Assembly: GCA_031279765.1 (NCBI GenBank)
Contig: JAITHU010000029.1
Location: 1 to 42,551, forward strand
DNA from: Mycoplasmataceae bacterium
Lineage (GTDB): Bacteria; Bacillota_I; Bacilli_A; Mycoplasmatales; Mycoplasmoidaceae
Length of the DNA: 42,551 nt
Direction: 5' to 3'
In this document: one piece after another, positions 10,855 to 23,396 of the stretch
Position numbering within the stretch: position 1 is the first letter of the stretch
Layout: every line of letters begins with the position of its first letter
Made by a program: the position numbers and the translations under genes
Notes under the pieces: model-generated
Seen by the model: only the letters and a program-made list of their open reading frames with translations
The model's database searches: none
What the model was told of the DNA's origin: nothing

Positions 10855-11112
10855 ATGGCTAATACTAAGGCAAATATTAAAAGTATTCGAAAGCACGCTA
10901 GACAACATGCAAGAAATGTTTCTGCTATTTCATCTCTTAAAACAACAATGAAAAAAGCACGTAATGAATCTTCTAGTGAAAATTTAAGTGCAGTTTACAA
11001 GAAAGCTGATTCATTGGTAGCAAAAGGAAAAATAAGCAAAAACAAAGCTAATCGTATTAAATCACGAATCGCTAAAAAAAATAATAAAGAAAAAAATGCT
11101 AGTAAAAAATAA
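10855..11112 (+). CDS. rpsT: 30S ribosomal protein S20
   Basis: The 85-residue basic protein binds 16S rRNA early in small-subunit assembly. The sequence MANTKANIKSIRKHARQHAR, the internal SSLKTTMKKAR and the Lys/Ser-rich end KGKISKNKANRIKSRIAKK match S20 across its whole length. It is one of only two plus-strand genes among the housekeeping block. Its 3' end overlaps the following lipoprotein gene by 17 nt in another frame, so the two are probably translated from one mRNA. Confidence 0.96.
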   Translation: MANTKANIKSIRKHARQHARNVSAISSLKTTMKKARNESSSENLSAVYKKADSLVAKGKISKNKANRIKSRIAKKNNKEKNASKK

Positions 11113-11782
11113 AAAAATAAATCTTTGTTTTTTCTTATTTTCTGGAACTATTGTGTCTTTATCACCTTTATATTTGATGGCATGTGGTGATAATGGGAAA
11201 CCGTTCCAAAATTTAACTGTTGGAAATAATTTTTCAATCCATTCAAAAACAGAAGCAGAGTATTTAATGTATCGTACTAATATTTGTTTAGAAATTTTTT
11301 CACAAGATGAAATTAGTTTTGATTTTTCAACAATCACACAAAATGCTGTTGAAACAAAAATAAATAAATTAGTAATTAATGGTGATGATTCATTACTAAC
11401 ATACGATTTAGCAAGTTTCATTTATTGAGAATTAGCGTATTCACTAGCAAATTTAGTTATAAACAATCAAATTAACGTTAGTGATAATGAACCTATATCT
11501 TTTAGTTACACATCAACCGAATTACCATTTTCATCTGGTTTTATTGATTCAACTCCTAATCCAGAAAATTTTCGTGTTCAATTACATAATTTTTCTATTA
11601 CATGAAAAGATGTAAATTTCAATCAAAGTAATACTTTTTTTTCACTAACAACTAATTCACCAGTCGATCAATCACAAAGTGCTAATTATAAAATAATGTT
11701 CACTATCAAAGATGACGTTTCTTTAATATCATCACTTTCAAGAACGTTTGAAAACTCACTATTAATTATTAATAAAATATAA
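11096..11782 (+). CDS. Small lipoprotein overlapping rpsT
   Basis: The 228-residue product starts MLVKNKKINL and has a clean lipoprotein signal: hydrophobic core, then YLMAC with lipidation at Cys30. The mature part is polar and Ser/Thr/Asn-rich with no recognisable domain. Phrases such as TSTELPFSSGFIDSTPNPEN suggest a beta-rich exposed protein. Two TGA codons (in YWELAYS and TWKDVNF) are read as Trp. Its ATG lies inside rpsT, so expression is probably coupled to ribosomal protein S20. It converges on lepA with stops four bases apart; an 8-bp repeat (AATAAAAT / ATTTTATT, 11771-11791) spans both stops and may act as a weak terminator. The function is unknown. Confidence 0.85.
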
Positions 11783-11786
11783 AATT

Positions 11787-13589
11787 TTATTCTTCGTCAG
11801 ATAAAATTTTTGTAAAAACATCTTGCGGTACATGAACATTTCCTATTGCTTTCAAACGTTTTTTTCCTTCTTTTTGTGCCTCTAATAATTTCATTTTTCT
11901 AGTAATATCACCGCCATAACATTTCGCAAGAACATTTTTATACATTGCTTTTATTGTTTCGCGTGCGATAATTTTTCCACCAATAACAGCTTGAATCGGT
12001 ACTTCGAATTGTTGTCTTGGTATATGTTCACGTAATTTTTCACAAATTTTACGTGCTTTTGGTGAAACGGAATCACGATGACTCATAAAAGATAATGCAT
12101 CAACTTTATTACCATTTAATAAAATATCAACTTTTACTAAATCCTCTTTACGATAATCTAATAATTCATAATCCATTGTTGCGTAACCACGGGAAATTGT
12201 TTTTAATTTATCGAAAAAACTATAAATTATTTCTCCTAATGGAATTTCGTATGTGACAACAAATCTTTTACCTTCCGTATTGTCAAGTTCCTTATATATT
12301 CCGCGATTACGTTGGCATAATTCCATTAAACCACCTAAGTATTGTTCTGGAGTTACAATTTTTAATTTTACATAAGGCTCAGCAATATATTCTATGCATG
12401 TTCTATCTGGCATTTTTGATGGATTATCAATAGTAATAATTGTTCTATCAGTTCTATGAACTTCATATTTAACTGATGGAGCTGTCATTATAAGATCTAA
12501 ATTATATTCACGGTTAAAACGTTCGCGAATAACATCCATGTGTAATAACCCTAAAAAACCACAACGAATACCAAAACCTAAAGCTTGTGATGATTCGTAT
12601 TCGAAAGTTAATGATGAATCTGATAAAGAAATTTTTGCCATTGCTTCTTTTAAATTATCGAATTGCGAATTATCTACTGGGTAAATTCCACAAAAAACCA
12701 TTGGGAGAATTTTTTTATATCCTGGCAAAGAATTTGTAGCTGGTTTTTCACTATCAGTAATTGTATCACCAACATTGATATCTTGTGCACTTCTTATACT
12801 TGCAGCTATTCATCCTACATCTCCTATTGATAAACTATTACGATTAATTATTTTTGGTGTGCGTACACCAAGTTCAGAAATGATAAATTCTTTATTATTG
12901 GACATCATTTTAATTTTTTGATTTACTTTGATTGTTCCGTTAACTATTCTAATAAGACAAACTACACCTTTATATTGATCAAAATATGAATCGAATATTA
13001 ATGCTTGTAAAGGACTTTTTTCATCACCATTTGGTGGAGGTATTTTTTCGACAATAGCATCAAGAACATCACCAACATTTAAACCAGTTTTAGCGGAAAT
13101 ACAAATAGCGTTTGTAGCATTCAAACCAATTGTTTCTTCAATATTTTTTTTTGTTAATTCAATATCGGCGCTTGGAAGATCAATTTTATTAATTATTGGT
13201 ATTATTTCTAAATTATTTTCAAGTGCTAAATATACATTTGATAGTGTTTGTGCTTCTACACCTTGAGTAGCATCCACAACTAATAAAGCTCCTTCGCAAG
13301 CAGCTAAACTACGTGATACTTCGTATGTAAAATCGATATGTCCTGGTGTATCGATTAAGTGAAAAATATATTCTTCATTATTTTTTTTTGATTGATACTT
13401 TAATTCAATAGCATTTAATTTAATTGTTATTCCACGTTCACGTTCAATATCCATAGAATCGAGAATTTGTTCTTTCATTTCACGTTTTTCTAACGTGTTT
13501 GTTATTTCTATTATTCTATCTGATAATGTTGATTTTCCATGATCGATATGAGCAATTATGCAAAAGTTGCGAATGTTCTTTTTATCCAT
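11787..13589 (-). CDS. lepA: Elongation factor 4 (LepA) GTPase
   Basis: The 600-residue translational GTPase acts on ribosomes in back-translocation or subunit biogenesis. G motifs are intact: AHIDHGKS (13-20), the switch I segment [14 protein letters not shown] (80-84) and NKIDLPS (134-140). LepA-specific C-terminal sequence follows, including [20 protein letters not shown], the [16 protein letters not shown] region and the end [19 protein letters not shown]. It lacks EF-G domain IV, as expected. TGA encodes Trp in the GDVGWIAAS segment. It starts 18 nt after uvrC ends and is the last gene of the ABC-uvrC-lepA run. Confidence 0.97.
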
Positions 13590-13607
13590 TGATAATATTA
13601 TAAGAAA

Positions 13608-15383
13608 CTAAATTTTTTTAATTTGTTTTGCAATATCATTTGAAACAAATTGCGTTAATTCTTCTATTGGTGCATTTTTTATATTAGAAATATTTTCATA
13701 ATTACTAAGTAATTTGCTAATAGTTTTTTTACCTATGCCTGGTATTTCATCAAGTTTCGATTTTGAAAATGTTGTTAACGATTTTTGGTGGTAAAATTTT
13801 ATTGCAAAACGATGTATCTCTTCTTGTATATTTAATAAAAAATTATAAACATTTGATTGTTTGTCCAACTGATATGTAGCATCTTTTGAAATGATGGCAT
13901 CGGTTTTATGTTGTCGATTTTTTTTTAATCCAATTACAGGAATAACCGTATCAATTTTTAATTCTTTCAAAGCGATTGTAGCTGCTTTAATTTGTATTGA
14001 TCCACCATCAACGATTATTAAATTTGGTAACATTTTTCTTTCTTCGATTGTTCGTTTATATTGCCTTTTTATTACTTCATACATATATTCGTAATCGCTA
14101 TTAGCATTTGTATTTTTAATATTAAATTTGCGATACAAATTTTTATTAAACATACCATTTTCTAAAGCAATCATTGCGCCAACTTTATTGTCGTTGAAAA
14201 GATTAGACATATCAAAAACATTGATTAATGTTAAATTTTTAATATTAATTATTTTTTTAAATTCTTCGAAAGCTTCTAATTGTCATTTTTGTTGATGTTT
14301 AAAAATTAAATAATTTGATTCAAAATATGTTTTCGAGTTTTCAACTGCCGTTGAAATAATATCTTGAAATTTCGATGTTTTAGGATTAAACATTTTAATT
14401 TTTAATGTTTCTGATAAATTTTTTAGCGAATCGCTATTTAAATTTACGTAACATATTTTTGGTGAAAAACTATTGTTATAGTAGTATTGCATTATGTAAT
14501 TAGTAACACTCTCATTAATACTGTTATTCAATTCACATATTTGTTGATTTTTTGTTAATAACTTACCATTTATAAAAGAAAAAATTGAAATTGTTATGTA
14601 ATCATTTTTAATGTAATATCCAATAACATCAATATTTTTTTTTGATAGTAAATTAATATTTTGATTATGTGATATTTTTTTAATACTTTTTATTAATTCA
14701 TAAATTTTATTCGCTTTTTCATATTGAAAATTATTTGCATATTCTTTTTCTTCGGTTTTTAATTTTTTTATTAATTCATATGTTTTTCCAGAAAAAAAAT
14801 CATGAATACTTTTTTTAATATCCTGATATACATTTATATTTATTTTATTAATACATGGTGCTAAACATTCCTCAATATCAGCATACAAACAACGTTGTTT
14901 CTTTAATTTTTCGCATTTTCGCAATGGGAATAATTTTTGCAAAAAATTATAGATTTCATATTTGTTATCATCAACACTGGCGAAAGGACCGTAATAAGTT
15001 CCACGATAATTATTTGGTGATTTTGTGTAAACAATACGTGGATGTTCTTCGTTAGTTATTACGATATATGGGTAACCATACGAATATCGTAATAAAATGT
15101 TGTATTTTGGTTTATATTTTTTTATAAGATTAGTTTCTAATATTAACGATTCATTTTCGTTGTTTACAACAATAAAATCAACATCATAAATATTTTTAAC
15201 TAATTTTGTTGTTTTTGAATCGTTTTCTTTATTGAAATATTGTTGAGTTCTTTTGAAAAGATTTTTAGCTTTACCAACATATATTATTTTATCATTAATA
15301 TCTTTTCATAAATATACTCCTGATTTATCGGGAATTTTTTTTAATTTGAATTGAAGATTTTTATTTAAAATCTGTTTTTGCAT
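13608..15383 (-). CDS. uvrC: Excinuclease ABC subunit C
   Basis: The 591-residue nuclease makes both incisions in nucleotide excision repair with UvrA and UvrB (not in the window). It has an N-terminal GIY-YIG domain (SGVYLWKD about 21-28, IIYVGKAKNL about 33-42), the Cys cluster region CLYADIEECLAPC, a UVR motif (EKEYANNFQYEKANKIYELI), and a C-terminal RNase H-like nuclease domain with Asp in VFDMSN, Asp in VDGG and His in EEIHRFA. The usual DISH motif reads DMSN and the following loop is altered. A helix-hairpin-helix DEIPGIGKKTISKLL lies near the end. Its ATG is 23 nt inside the end of the upstream permease gene, tying repair to the ABC operon. Confidence 0.96.
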
Positions 15384-17523
15384 AAATAATTACTGTTGTA
15401 CCAAACAATAATATCGAAATTATAATTCAGAAAATTATAGTTGTAGTATTATCAAGATATTCACTTGTTGTATAAGTAAAAGCATTTTTTATATTTTCTA
15501 TGCTATATATAGGTGTATAGAAAATATCAGATGTATAAATACTACTATTGTAATCGTTATACAAATATTCGTTTCCGCTAGGAGTTTTTGTTGTTGGTGC
15601 TTTATGTGGCAATATACCTTTGTGTGTGCTATTAAAAACATTTAACGAATAAACTAGATAACGTAATCTTGATAATAAATTCGTAAATCCTTCTGGATGT
15701 TGCCAACCATCTTTTTTTCATTCATTTATTAAGGAAATATCAGAAAAATCATGATAATAATCGCCAACATTTATAGTAATAGGACTTATTTCTGTTCCAT
15801 CTATATTACATGTTGCATCGAAAGTTGTATCACCATAATATTTTGTTGGATGTCAAAAAATATCTGAATAACGTTTTGTTAAAATGTAATCTAATTTTGA
15901 TGCAGCAATATTTATTTTATATTCATCATTTATATTACTAGGATAAGGACCAAGTGCTTTAAATAATTTTTCTGGTACTGAAAATGTTTCACCACTGTTA
16001 AATTTTGTATGATAATGTCTATTTGTAGAATCGTTAATTTTAAAATTATCATCAAAGCATGGAACGTTTTCGCCATCTTCCGTATCTTCTAAACCATATT
16101 CGAAATTTGTATAAGATGAATTATAGTTCGGATTATCCGGTATTGTTTGTGGATCGTTAATCAATAATCTACTAATAGCAGAATATAAATCGTTTGCATT
16201 ATAAAAATTATCTTTAGAACTTTGCGAAACGACACGCGATGCATATGATTCTGGTGCGTATCCAGAGAATGAACGATAATAATTTTTATTAGTATCAGTT
16301 TGTGTTTTTCAATAAGGATCAGCAATCGTATAGTTGTATCTTCCGCCTACTATTTGATCACTTCCAAATCATAAATATTTATCAAAAATATAATTAACAT
16401 AGTCTTCATCATCATATGTTGATAAATAATTGAAATCAAAAAATTTTTGTCCAAAAGCATTCATTGGATTATCAAAAATTCCTATAACACTATCAGCGTT
16501 TGCACCAATAATTTGTTTAAGTGAAAAATCACCTTTTTCAGTAATACCAATGACGTTATGTGAAATTGTATCTTTAGCTGTGTATGTTTCTAATCGCGGA
16601 AAAGAAACAAGATTAAATTCATCATCTTTGATTTTGTCAAATAATGTTTTTTGAGTATCTACTTTATAATTAATTCCTGATTCATCACCTCATGAATGAA
16701 ATGAATTGTTTGCTTGCTTGGAGTTATTTATTGTTTGAAAAAATTTTTGAAATTGATTGCCAATATCAATGTACGGTATTCATTTTGAGAAATTATTCTT
16801 TTCTGCATCATCTATACATTCTTCAATTTGATCGGCACTATGAACATTCGATGAATATATAATATTTTTTTCTTCATTTGTTTTATCGTTTATTGCACGT
16901 GTTGAAGAAATTGAAACATTTAAATTTTCTTCAACATATTTAAAAGGTGTTTTAGCAATAATTGGTAAAACCATATGTGTAATATTTATCGCAATCGCGA
17001 TTCCTATTGTAATACAAATTATTCCTATTTTTCCAGTTAGCATTGAAATAAGAATAGCGATTGAACCAAAAAAAACAGCAATTATTAGCGATGCTATTAT
17101 TAAAGAAAAAATAGCATCAACTATTTCGTTGTAATTTGTATGACTATTTAAAAAAGCGAATAGCATAATAATAGCACTAACGAAAATTGATACTAAAATA
17201 TATAGAATAAATAAAATAAATTTATCACTAACGATTTTTCATCTAGAAATAGGTTTTGACATAATAATTAATTCACTACCATCATCACGTGCATCGCGAA
17301 AAATACTAGTTACGGATACAGCACACATTAATGAAAAAATTATCACGATGTATGTTTGTGCATCTACCATTTGATTATTTCATAAAAAAACAGCGGAGAA
17401 ATTTAAAATATTCGGAACAAAAATAATTATTAAAAAAATATATAATCAATAAACACTACTCGCTACTCAAATTGTTCATTTTTTTAACAAATAAATTGTT
17501 ATATATCTAAAATAATTAAACAT
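15361..17523 (-). CDS. ABC-2 type permease with large ectodomain (second copy in operon)
   Basis: The product has 720 residues. Five N-terminal membrane segments lie in residues ~10-200 (including YWLYIFLIIIFVPNILNF and SLIIASLIIAVFFGSIAIL) and one near the C-terminus (IIFWIIISILLFGTTVIIYA). Between them is a ~480-residue extracellular domain rich in Asn, Tyr, Ser and Asp. After the second segment, DGSELIIMSKPISRWKIV marks the conserved cytoplasmic loop of ABC-2 permeases of the NosY type, where the ATPase docks. It overlaps the ATPase gene by 8 nt and uvrC by 23 nt, so it belongs to the same mRNA. With the other permease it presumably forms a heterodimeric exporter; the substrate is unknown. 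Confidence 0.9.
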
Positions 17524-18580
17524 GATGAATTTTTTTTGTTTCGTGTTTCATTGTATCAACTGAACCTTTTATTACAAGTTTATCATATATTTCTTCAAGA
17601 GATGGTTGAATCTTAGAAAAATTATTGATGGTTATTTTATTTGTGGTTAACGATTTTTGTAATTTTAATACATCACCTTTATTAGGAATAGTTAATATAT
17701 ATTCATTACAATTTTGATTATTTTTTTTGATAAATTTAATTTTCGTTTTTTTAATAATTGAAATGAATTTTTTTTCATTATCAACTTCGCAAAGATAACG
17801 GTTTTTTGAGAAAATTTCAAATAGTTTTTCGCTACTTCCACTAAAAATAATTTTTCCTCCATCGAGAATAGTTGCTGAATCAAAATACAAATCTAATTCC
17901 GCTAATACGTGGCTTGAGATAAGAATAGCTTTTCCTTTTTTTGCTAATTCGACTAGCAAATTAAAAAAATCAGATCTTGCTTTTGGATCCAAATTAGCTA
18001 CAGGTTCATCCATGATAATAATATCTGGATTATGAATTAAAGCTTGTGCTAATAAAATTTTTTTCTTTTGACCGCTACTAAAACCATTAGGTGATTTTTT
18101 TCGTAAGTTTCACATTTTTAATTCTTTTAATTTTTCTTCAGCAATTTTTTTTGCTTCACGCATTGAAATACCAGAAAGAGTTACCGTTCATTCCAAATAT
18201 TTTAATGCACTAAAATTTTCTGGAAATCGTGCGTTTTCAGGAATATAACCAATCATCTTTTTAGCTATTTCTTTGTTGTTTTTTACACCATTAATCAAGA
18301 TTGTTCCTGATCATTTTGAGTACGCGCCAATTATTGCTTTTATTGTAGTTGTTTTTCCAGCACCATTTGCACCGATAAAAGCATGGAATTGTCCTGGATA
18401 AACATTAAAAGAAATGTTGTTAATTGCTGGCATTTTTCTTCCAAAATATTTTTTTGTTAAATTGCGAACAAATAAAACGGGTTTTTTATTTTCGGGAGTG
18501 CGTTCATATTCAGAAATATCTTTCTCATAATATTTTTGATGTTTTTTTTTGTAATTTAAAATTTTTTTTAATATTTTCAT
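17516..18580 (-). CDS. ABC transporter ATP-binding protein
   Basis: The 354-residue ATPase couples ATP hydrolysis to the two flanking permeases. After a 35-residue basic N-terminal extension (MKILKKILNYKKKHQKYY) come Walker A GANGAGKTTT (70-79), Q-loop region IGYIPENARFP, signature FSSGQKKK (167-174, SSGQ in place of SGGQ), Walker B IIIMDEPVANLD (187-198) and H-loop ILISSHVLAELD. The last ~120 residues are a regulatory domain seen in ABC-2 exporters. It starts one base after the upstream permease stop (TAAGATG) and overlaps the next permease by 8 nt. TGA codons at KWSG and EWTV are Trp. Confidence 0.95.
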
Positions 18581-18581
18581 C

Positions 18582-20783
18582 TTATTTAAAATCCCTTCGA
18601 TAATAAATTATAAATATTAATATTCCTAAACAAAAAGAAAAACTCATTCAACATAACGATATTTCTCAAAAATTCATTATTGGTGTTACTTCATATTCAA
18701 ATGATAATTTTTCGTGATCAAAAAATGTGTTAATTGAATCGGTTATTAAATATGCAGCGTTTGAAAAATCTCTTCCAAAAGAATCTGGATCGATATCAAA
18801 ATATCCATATTGTTCTTTTGTTATAGCGTAATTTAAAAGAGCAATTGCAGCATTATATATGCTTGCATGGTTCGGATTGTTTGAATCGCGAATGAGTTCG
18901 TTATTTGCAGTATTGTTTGTTATCACGTTTAATTGGTCACTATTGGTAAGAAATTTTGTTCAATCAATTTTATTATCTTGCAAAAAAAGGTTAGATAATT
19001 CTTGATAATTTTCTCCCGCTGGTAGAATTGGTCAACCATATGCTTTTTCGTTGTTAATCGATACGTATAATGGATTTTCAGAAGTTACATAATCATTTTG
19101 AAAATCATGCAATGTTTGTAAACTACTATTATTTAAAAATAATTGTGAAGTGTTACAAATACATTCATGAAAAATGAAATATTTAAATTTTAAAACTTCC
19201 AACATTAAATCATAATCGCTTTTTATATTTAAAATATCTTTTCTATTGCATAAACTATTTTTCGTATAATCTCAAATATTACAAATATTTTGATTTGTAG
19301 TACCGGTATCAAGAATATCAACATTTTTTCATACATTGTTATCAACAACTAGTGCTGAGTTATAGCCTATATTGCTAAAAATTAGTTCACCATTTTGATT
19401 TGCATTTCAAATATTTCTAAGCATTTGTGTAAAAATTTCTTTTTCATCATCATTTCATTTTAAATCACTTAATTTAAAGCGATCTTTCAAAATTTTATTA
19501 TTTACATTTTTTTTCCCTGTTGCAACCGCGATATTAAAATTATCATTGTCATGCGACATCATAGTTAAGGAATCGATCATAGTTGTAGATGGATCGATTT
19601 TAACATTATATGTACCTAAAAATATGCTATTTTGATTAGCAATAGTTGAAAACGTATATTGTATAGCATATCAAAAATTTTTCACATCTTCAGGCAATCC
19701 GCTTGGTGGCGCGATAAAATTGTTAGTTGAAAATTTTGGCATAGTAACGAAAAACATTTCATTATTATTCTTAACTTTGTTGTTATTTATTTTATATTTT
19801 AAAAAGCTATCTTGTCCAAACGAAGAAGCGTTTAAATCAATTAACTTATTTTGAAGTGTGAACGAATTATTCATATGCGAGTATTGTTGTGAAAAATTAA
19901 AAAAGTTTGTTATATTAATAATGGATTTTTTATTACATTCTTCTCAATAACTTCTTTCTTTTTCGTTAGAAAGAATGTAATAATCTTTTAATTGATCAGA
20001 TACACTAATATCGTACGGTTTTTCATTTTCAAAATTAAAGTTATAATTTAAAACATTGAAATCAGTTAATGTTAAAAAATTTCTTACTATTGCTGAACGT
20101 GAAATTGTTCCATCACCATTTAAATGATAACTTGTTCGTATGAAATGATTTTTATCGCTTAAAGCTTCTCGTGTAGCGTCATAAACAGAAAAATTAACAG
20201 TAATTGAATAGATGACAAATAGAATCGAAAAAGTAACATTTACTAGCATTGTTCAAACCTTGCTTAAATACATTGAAACAAAAGTAGCGAGCAATGCAAA
20301 AATTATTATGAATGCATAATTAGAAATAAACAGAGAAAAAAATAATGCTGAAATCATTTCGCCTGTTGCACTACTATTTATTAACATAAAGCCAATAATA
20401 GAACTACAAATTATGCAAAAACAAATAGTTATTGTATTTAAAGCAAAAAATTTTGCAAGAACTATTTTAAAACGAGATATCGGACGTGACATAATTAGCA
20501 ACTCTGTTCCGTTATCATTAAAATCCTTGAAAATTGCGATTGAAAAAATTGCTGCTAAAAGTGAACCTGAATATAACATGAACATTTGTGGATTAATAAC
20601 TACATTAGTTCATAAAAAAAAAGGATCTGTTTTTAAAATGTTTGGAACGATTACTAAAAAAACTATTAAAAAAATAATAAAGAGTAACCCAATAAAAAAA
20701 GATGTCTTTTTTTTAAGCGAGCATTTCAAAAGGAAGTAATAATAGTTAAAAAATATTTTTTGTTTTTCAATTATTTGTATCAT
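18582..20783 (-). CDS. ABC-2 type permease with large ectodomain (first gene of operon)
   Basis: The product has 733 residues, paralogous in plan to the permease at 15361-17523. Five membrane segments in residues ~25-225 (FFIGLLFIIFLIVFLVIVP, MLYSGSLLAAIFSIAIF, ITICFCIICSSIIGFMLI, YAFIIIFALLATFVSMYL, TFSILFVIYSITVNF), a ~480-residue Asn-rich ectodomain, and a last segment (WMSFSFCLGILIFIIYY) before RRDFK. The loop DNGTELLIMSRPISRFKIV matches its partner's DDGSELIIMSKPISRWKIV almost residue for residue, whereas the ectodomains look unrelated by eye. The gene has a TATAAT 7 nt before its ATG and a one-base gap to the ATPase gene. Export or cell-surface processing is inferred. Confidence 0.9.
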
Positions 20784-20790
20784 CTTATAA

Positions 20791-20796
20791 ATTATA
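20791..20796 (-). promoter_or_regulatory. -10 box seven bases before the ABC operon ATG
   Basis: A perfect minus-strand TATAAT is followed by only seven bases before the permease ATG (20783). Initiation at the usual distance would give a leaderless transcript. Confidence 0.5.
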
Positions 20797-20810
20797 GAAT
20801 AATTTAGATG

Positions 20811-22154
<1,344 letters not shown>

Positions 22155-22160
22155 ATTAAT

Positions 22161-22166
22161 ATTATA
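22161..22166 (-). promoter_or_regulatory. -10 box six bases before eno, next to an inverted repeat
   Basis: A minus-strand TATAAT ends six bases before the eno ATG, so transcription would start on or near the A of ATG. An 8-bp inverted repeat (ATATATGT / ACATATAT, about 22163-22179) overlaps this box and could be an operator; its AT-only composition makes chance likely. Confidence 0.4.
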
Positions 22167-22191
22167 TATGTAACATATATATATTTTTAAC

Positions 22192-22953
22192 TTATGCTAA
22201 TGTAATAATTTTATAAAAATTTTCAGGATCTAAAGAAGCATTCCCAACTAAAACACCATCGACATTATTTATGTTCAAAATTTCTTTTGCATTTTTTTCG
22301 TTAACACTTCCTCCGTATAGTATTGAAATTTTTTGACTATCTTTTTTGAAAATACAAAATAATATTTTTTTAATATTATCTATTGTTTTTTTAATAATTT
22401 CTTTTGTTGCGGTTTTACCAGTGTTAATTGCTCAAATAGGCTCATAAGAAATTATTAAATTTTTAATATCATTCTTATTTATATTTTTTAAACATTCATT
22501 AATTTGTTTTTTTAGTGTAGCAATTGTTTGATTTTTTTCAAAATCTTTTAGTGTTTCTCCTATGCAAAAAACAACTGTCATATTATTTTCTAATAAAGTT
22601 AGAATTTTTTTATTAATAATTTTGTTAGTTTCGAATAGGTTTTTTTTCACTTCTGAATGTCCAATAATTACGGTGTTTACATGATTATTTTTTAGTAATT
22701 CAAAAGAAATTTCTCCAGTATATGGACCAAAGTTTTTTGTACTAGCATTTTGTGCTAAAACAATTGCTGCAGTTTTGTTAGCGAGAAAAAAAGTATTAAT
22801 TCCTAAAAAAGTTGGAGCTATACCATATACAACATTTGTTTTGCTAGTGTTTTTATCTTTTTTTAGTAAATTATTAAAAACATTACAAAAAGATTTAATT
22901 TCTTCGTTTGTTTTATTTAATTTTCAATTACCAAAAATAATTTTTTTTTTCAT
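22192..22953 (-). CDS. tpiA: Triosephosphate isomerase
   Basis: The 253-residue TIM-barrel enzyme interconverts dihydroxyacetone phosphate and glyceraldehyde 3-phosphate. Catalytic residues are present: Asn9 and Lys11 in FGNWKLN, His99 in IIGHSE, Glu171 in SYEPIWAINTGKTAT, then the phosphate loop YGGSVNEKNA and VDGVLVGNASLD. Unusually, the motif normally ending GHSERR reads GHSEVKKNLFETN, and YEPIWAIGTG reads AINTG. The start MKKKIIFGNWKLN is standard. It is followed by eno (37 nt) and preceded by the TM2 gene (39 nt), all on the minus strand. Confidence 0.95.
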
Positions 22954-22992
22954 GTATACAATTTATATGTGTTTTTCAATATAATTATGATA

Positions 22993-23262
22993 TTAATTTT
23001 TTTGGTTAATTAAAATTCATTTTCCGTTTTCGTTAAATAAAAAATCTTGTTCAAATTTACTATAATTTATCGCTCCAATTATTAATTCAACCAATATCCA
23101 AATCAATGATGCAATTGTTCCGATTATTGAAATTGTAAGAAAAAGTCTTAACATTCCCATGCTAGTTTGACCTCTTAAAAATCTATCCCCACCTATCAAA
23201 CCTAATAAAAATGTAAATAAAATGTATCAATTTTTTTCAATTCTTATATATTTTTTATCCAT
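22993..23262 (-). CDS. TM2-domain small membrane protein
   Basis: The 89-residue product from the ATG at 23262 (MDKKYIRIEK) has two membrane segments, FTFLLGLIGGDRFLRGQTSM and about 25 hydrophobic residues from LFLTISIIGTIASLIWILV. The LLGLIGGDRFLRGQ stretch matches the TM2 domain signature (Gly-Gly-x-His-Arg-Phe-Tyr-x-Gly), with Asp in place of His. The rest is a polar tail. An alternative in-frame ATG at 23283 (MVNKTSK...) lies inside a TATAAT sequence that could be the promoter, which favours 23262. It is divergent from the giant gene, with a ~115-bp shared upstream region. TM2 proteins are widespread and of unclear function. Confidence 0.85.
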
Positions 23263-23349
23263 TTTACTTGTTTTATTTACCATTATAAGTTATTTATATT
23301 ACTTATGGTAGAACAAAAAAACAGTGTCGTAGAATACTTTACGCACTTT

Positions 23350-23379
23350 TTTACATTTTTTTTTATATATGTTTATACT
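23350..23379 (+). promoter_or_regulatory. Promoter of the giant gene
   Basis: TTTACA (23350-23355), an 18-base spacer and TATACT (23374-23379) form a good sigma-A-type promoter. Transcription would begin near 23386, giving a leader of about 11 nt with no Shine-Dalgarno sequence before the ATG at 23397. Confidence 0.6.
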
Positions 23380-23396
23380 TAATGTAACAAGTTATT

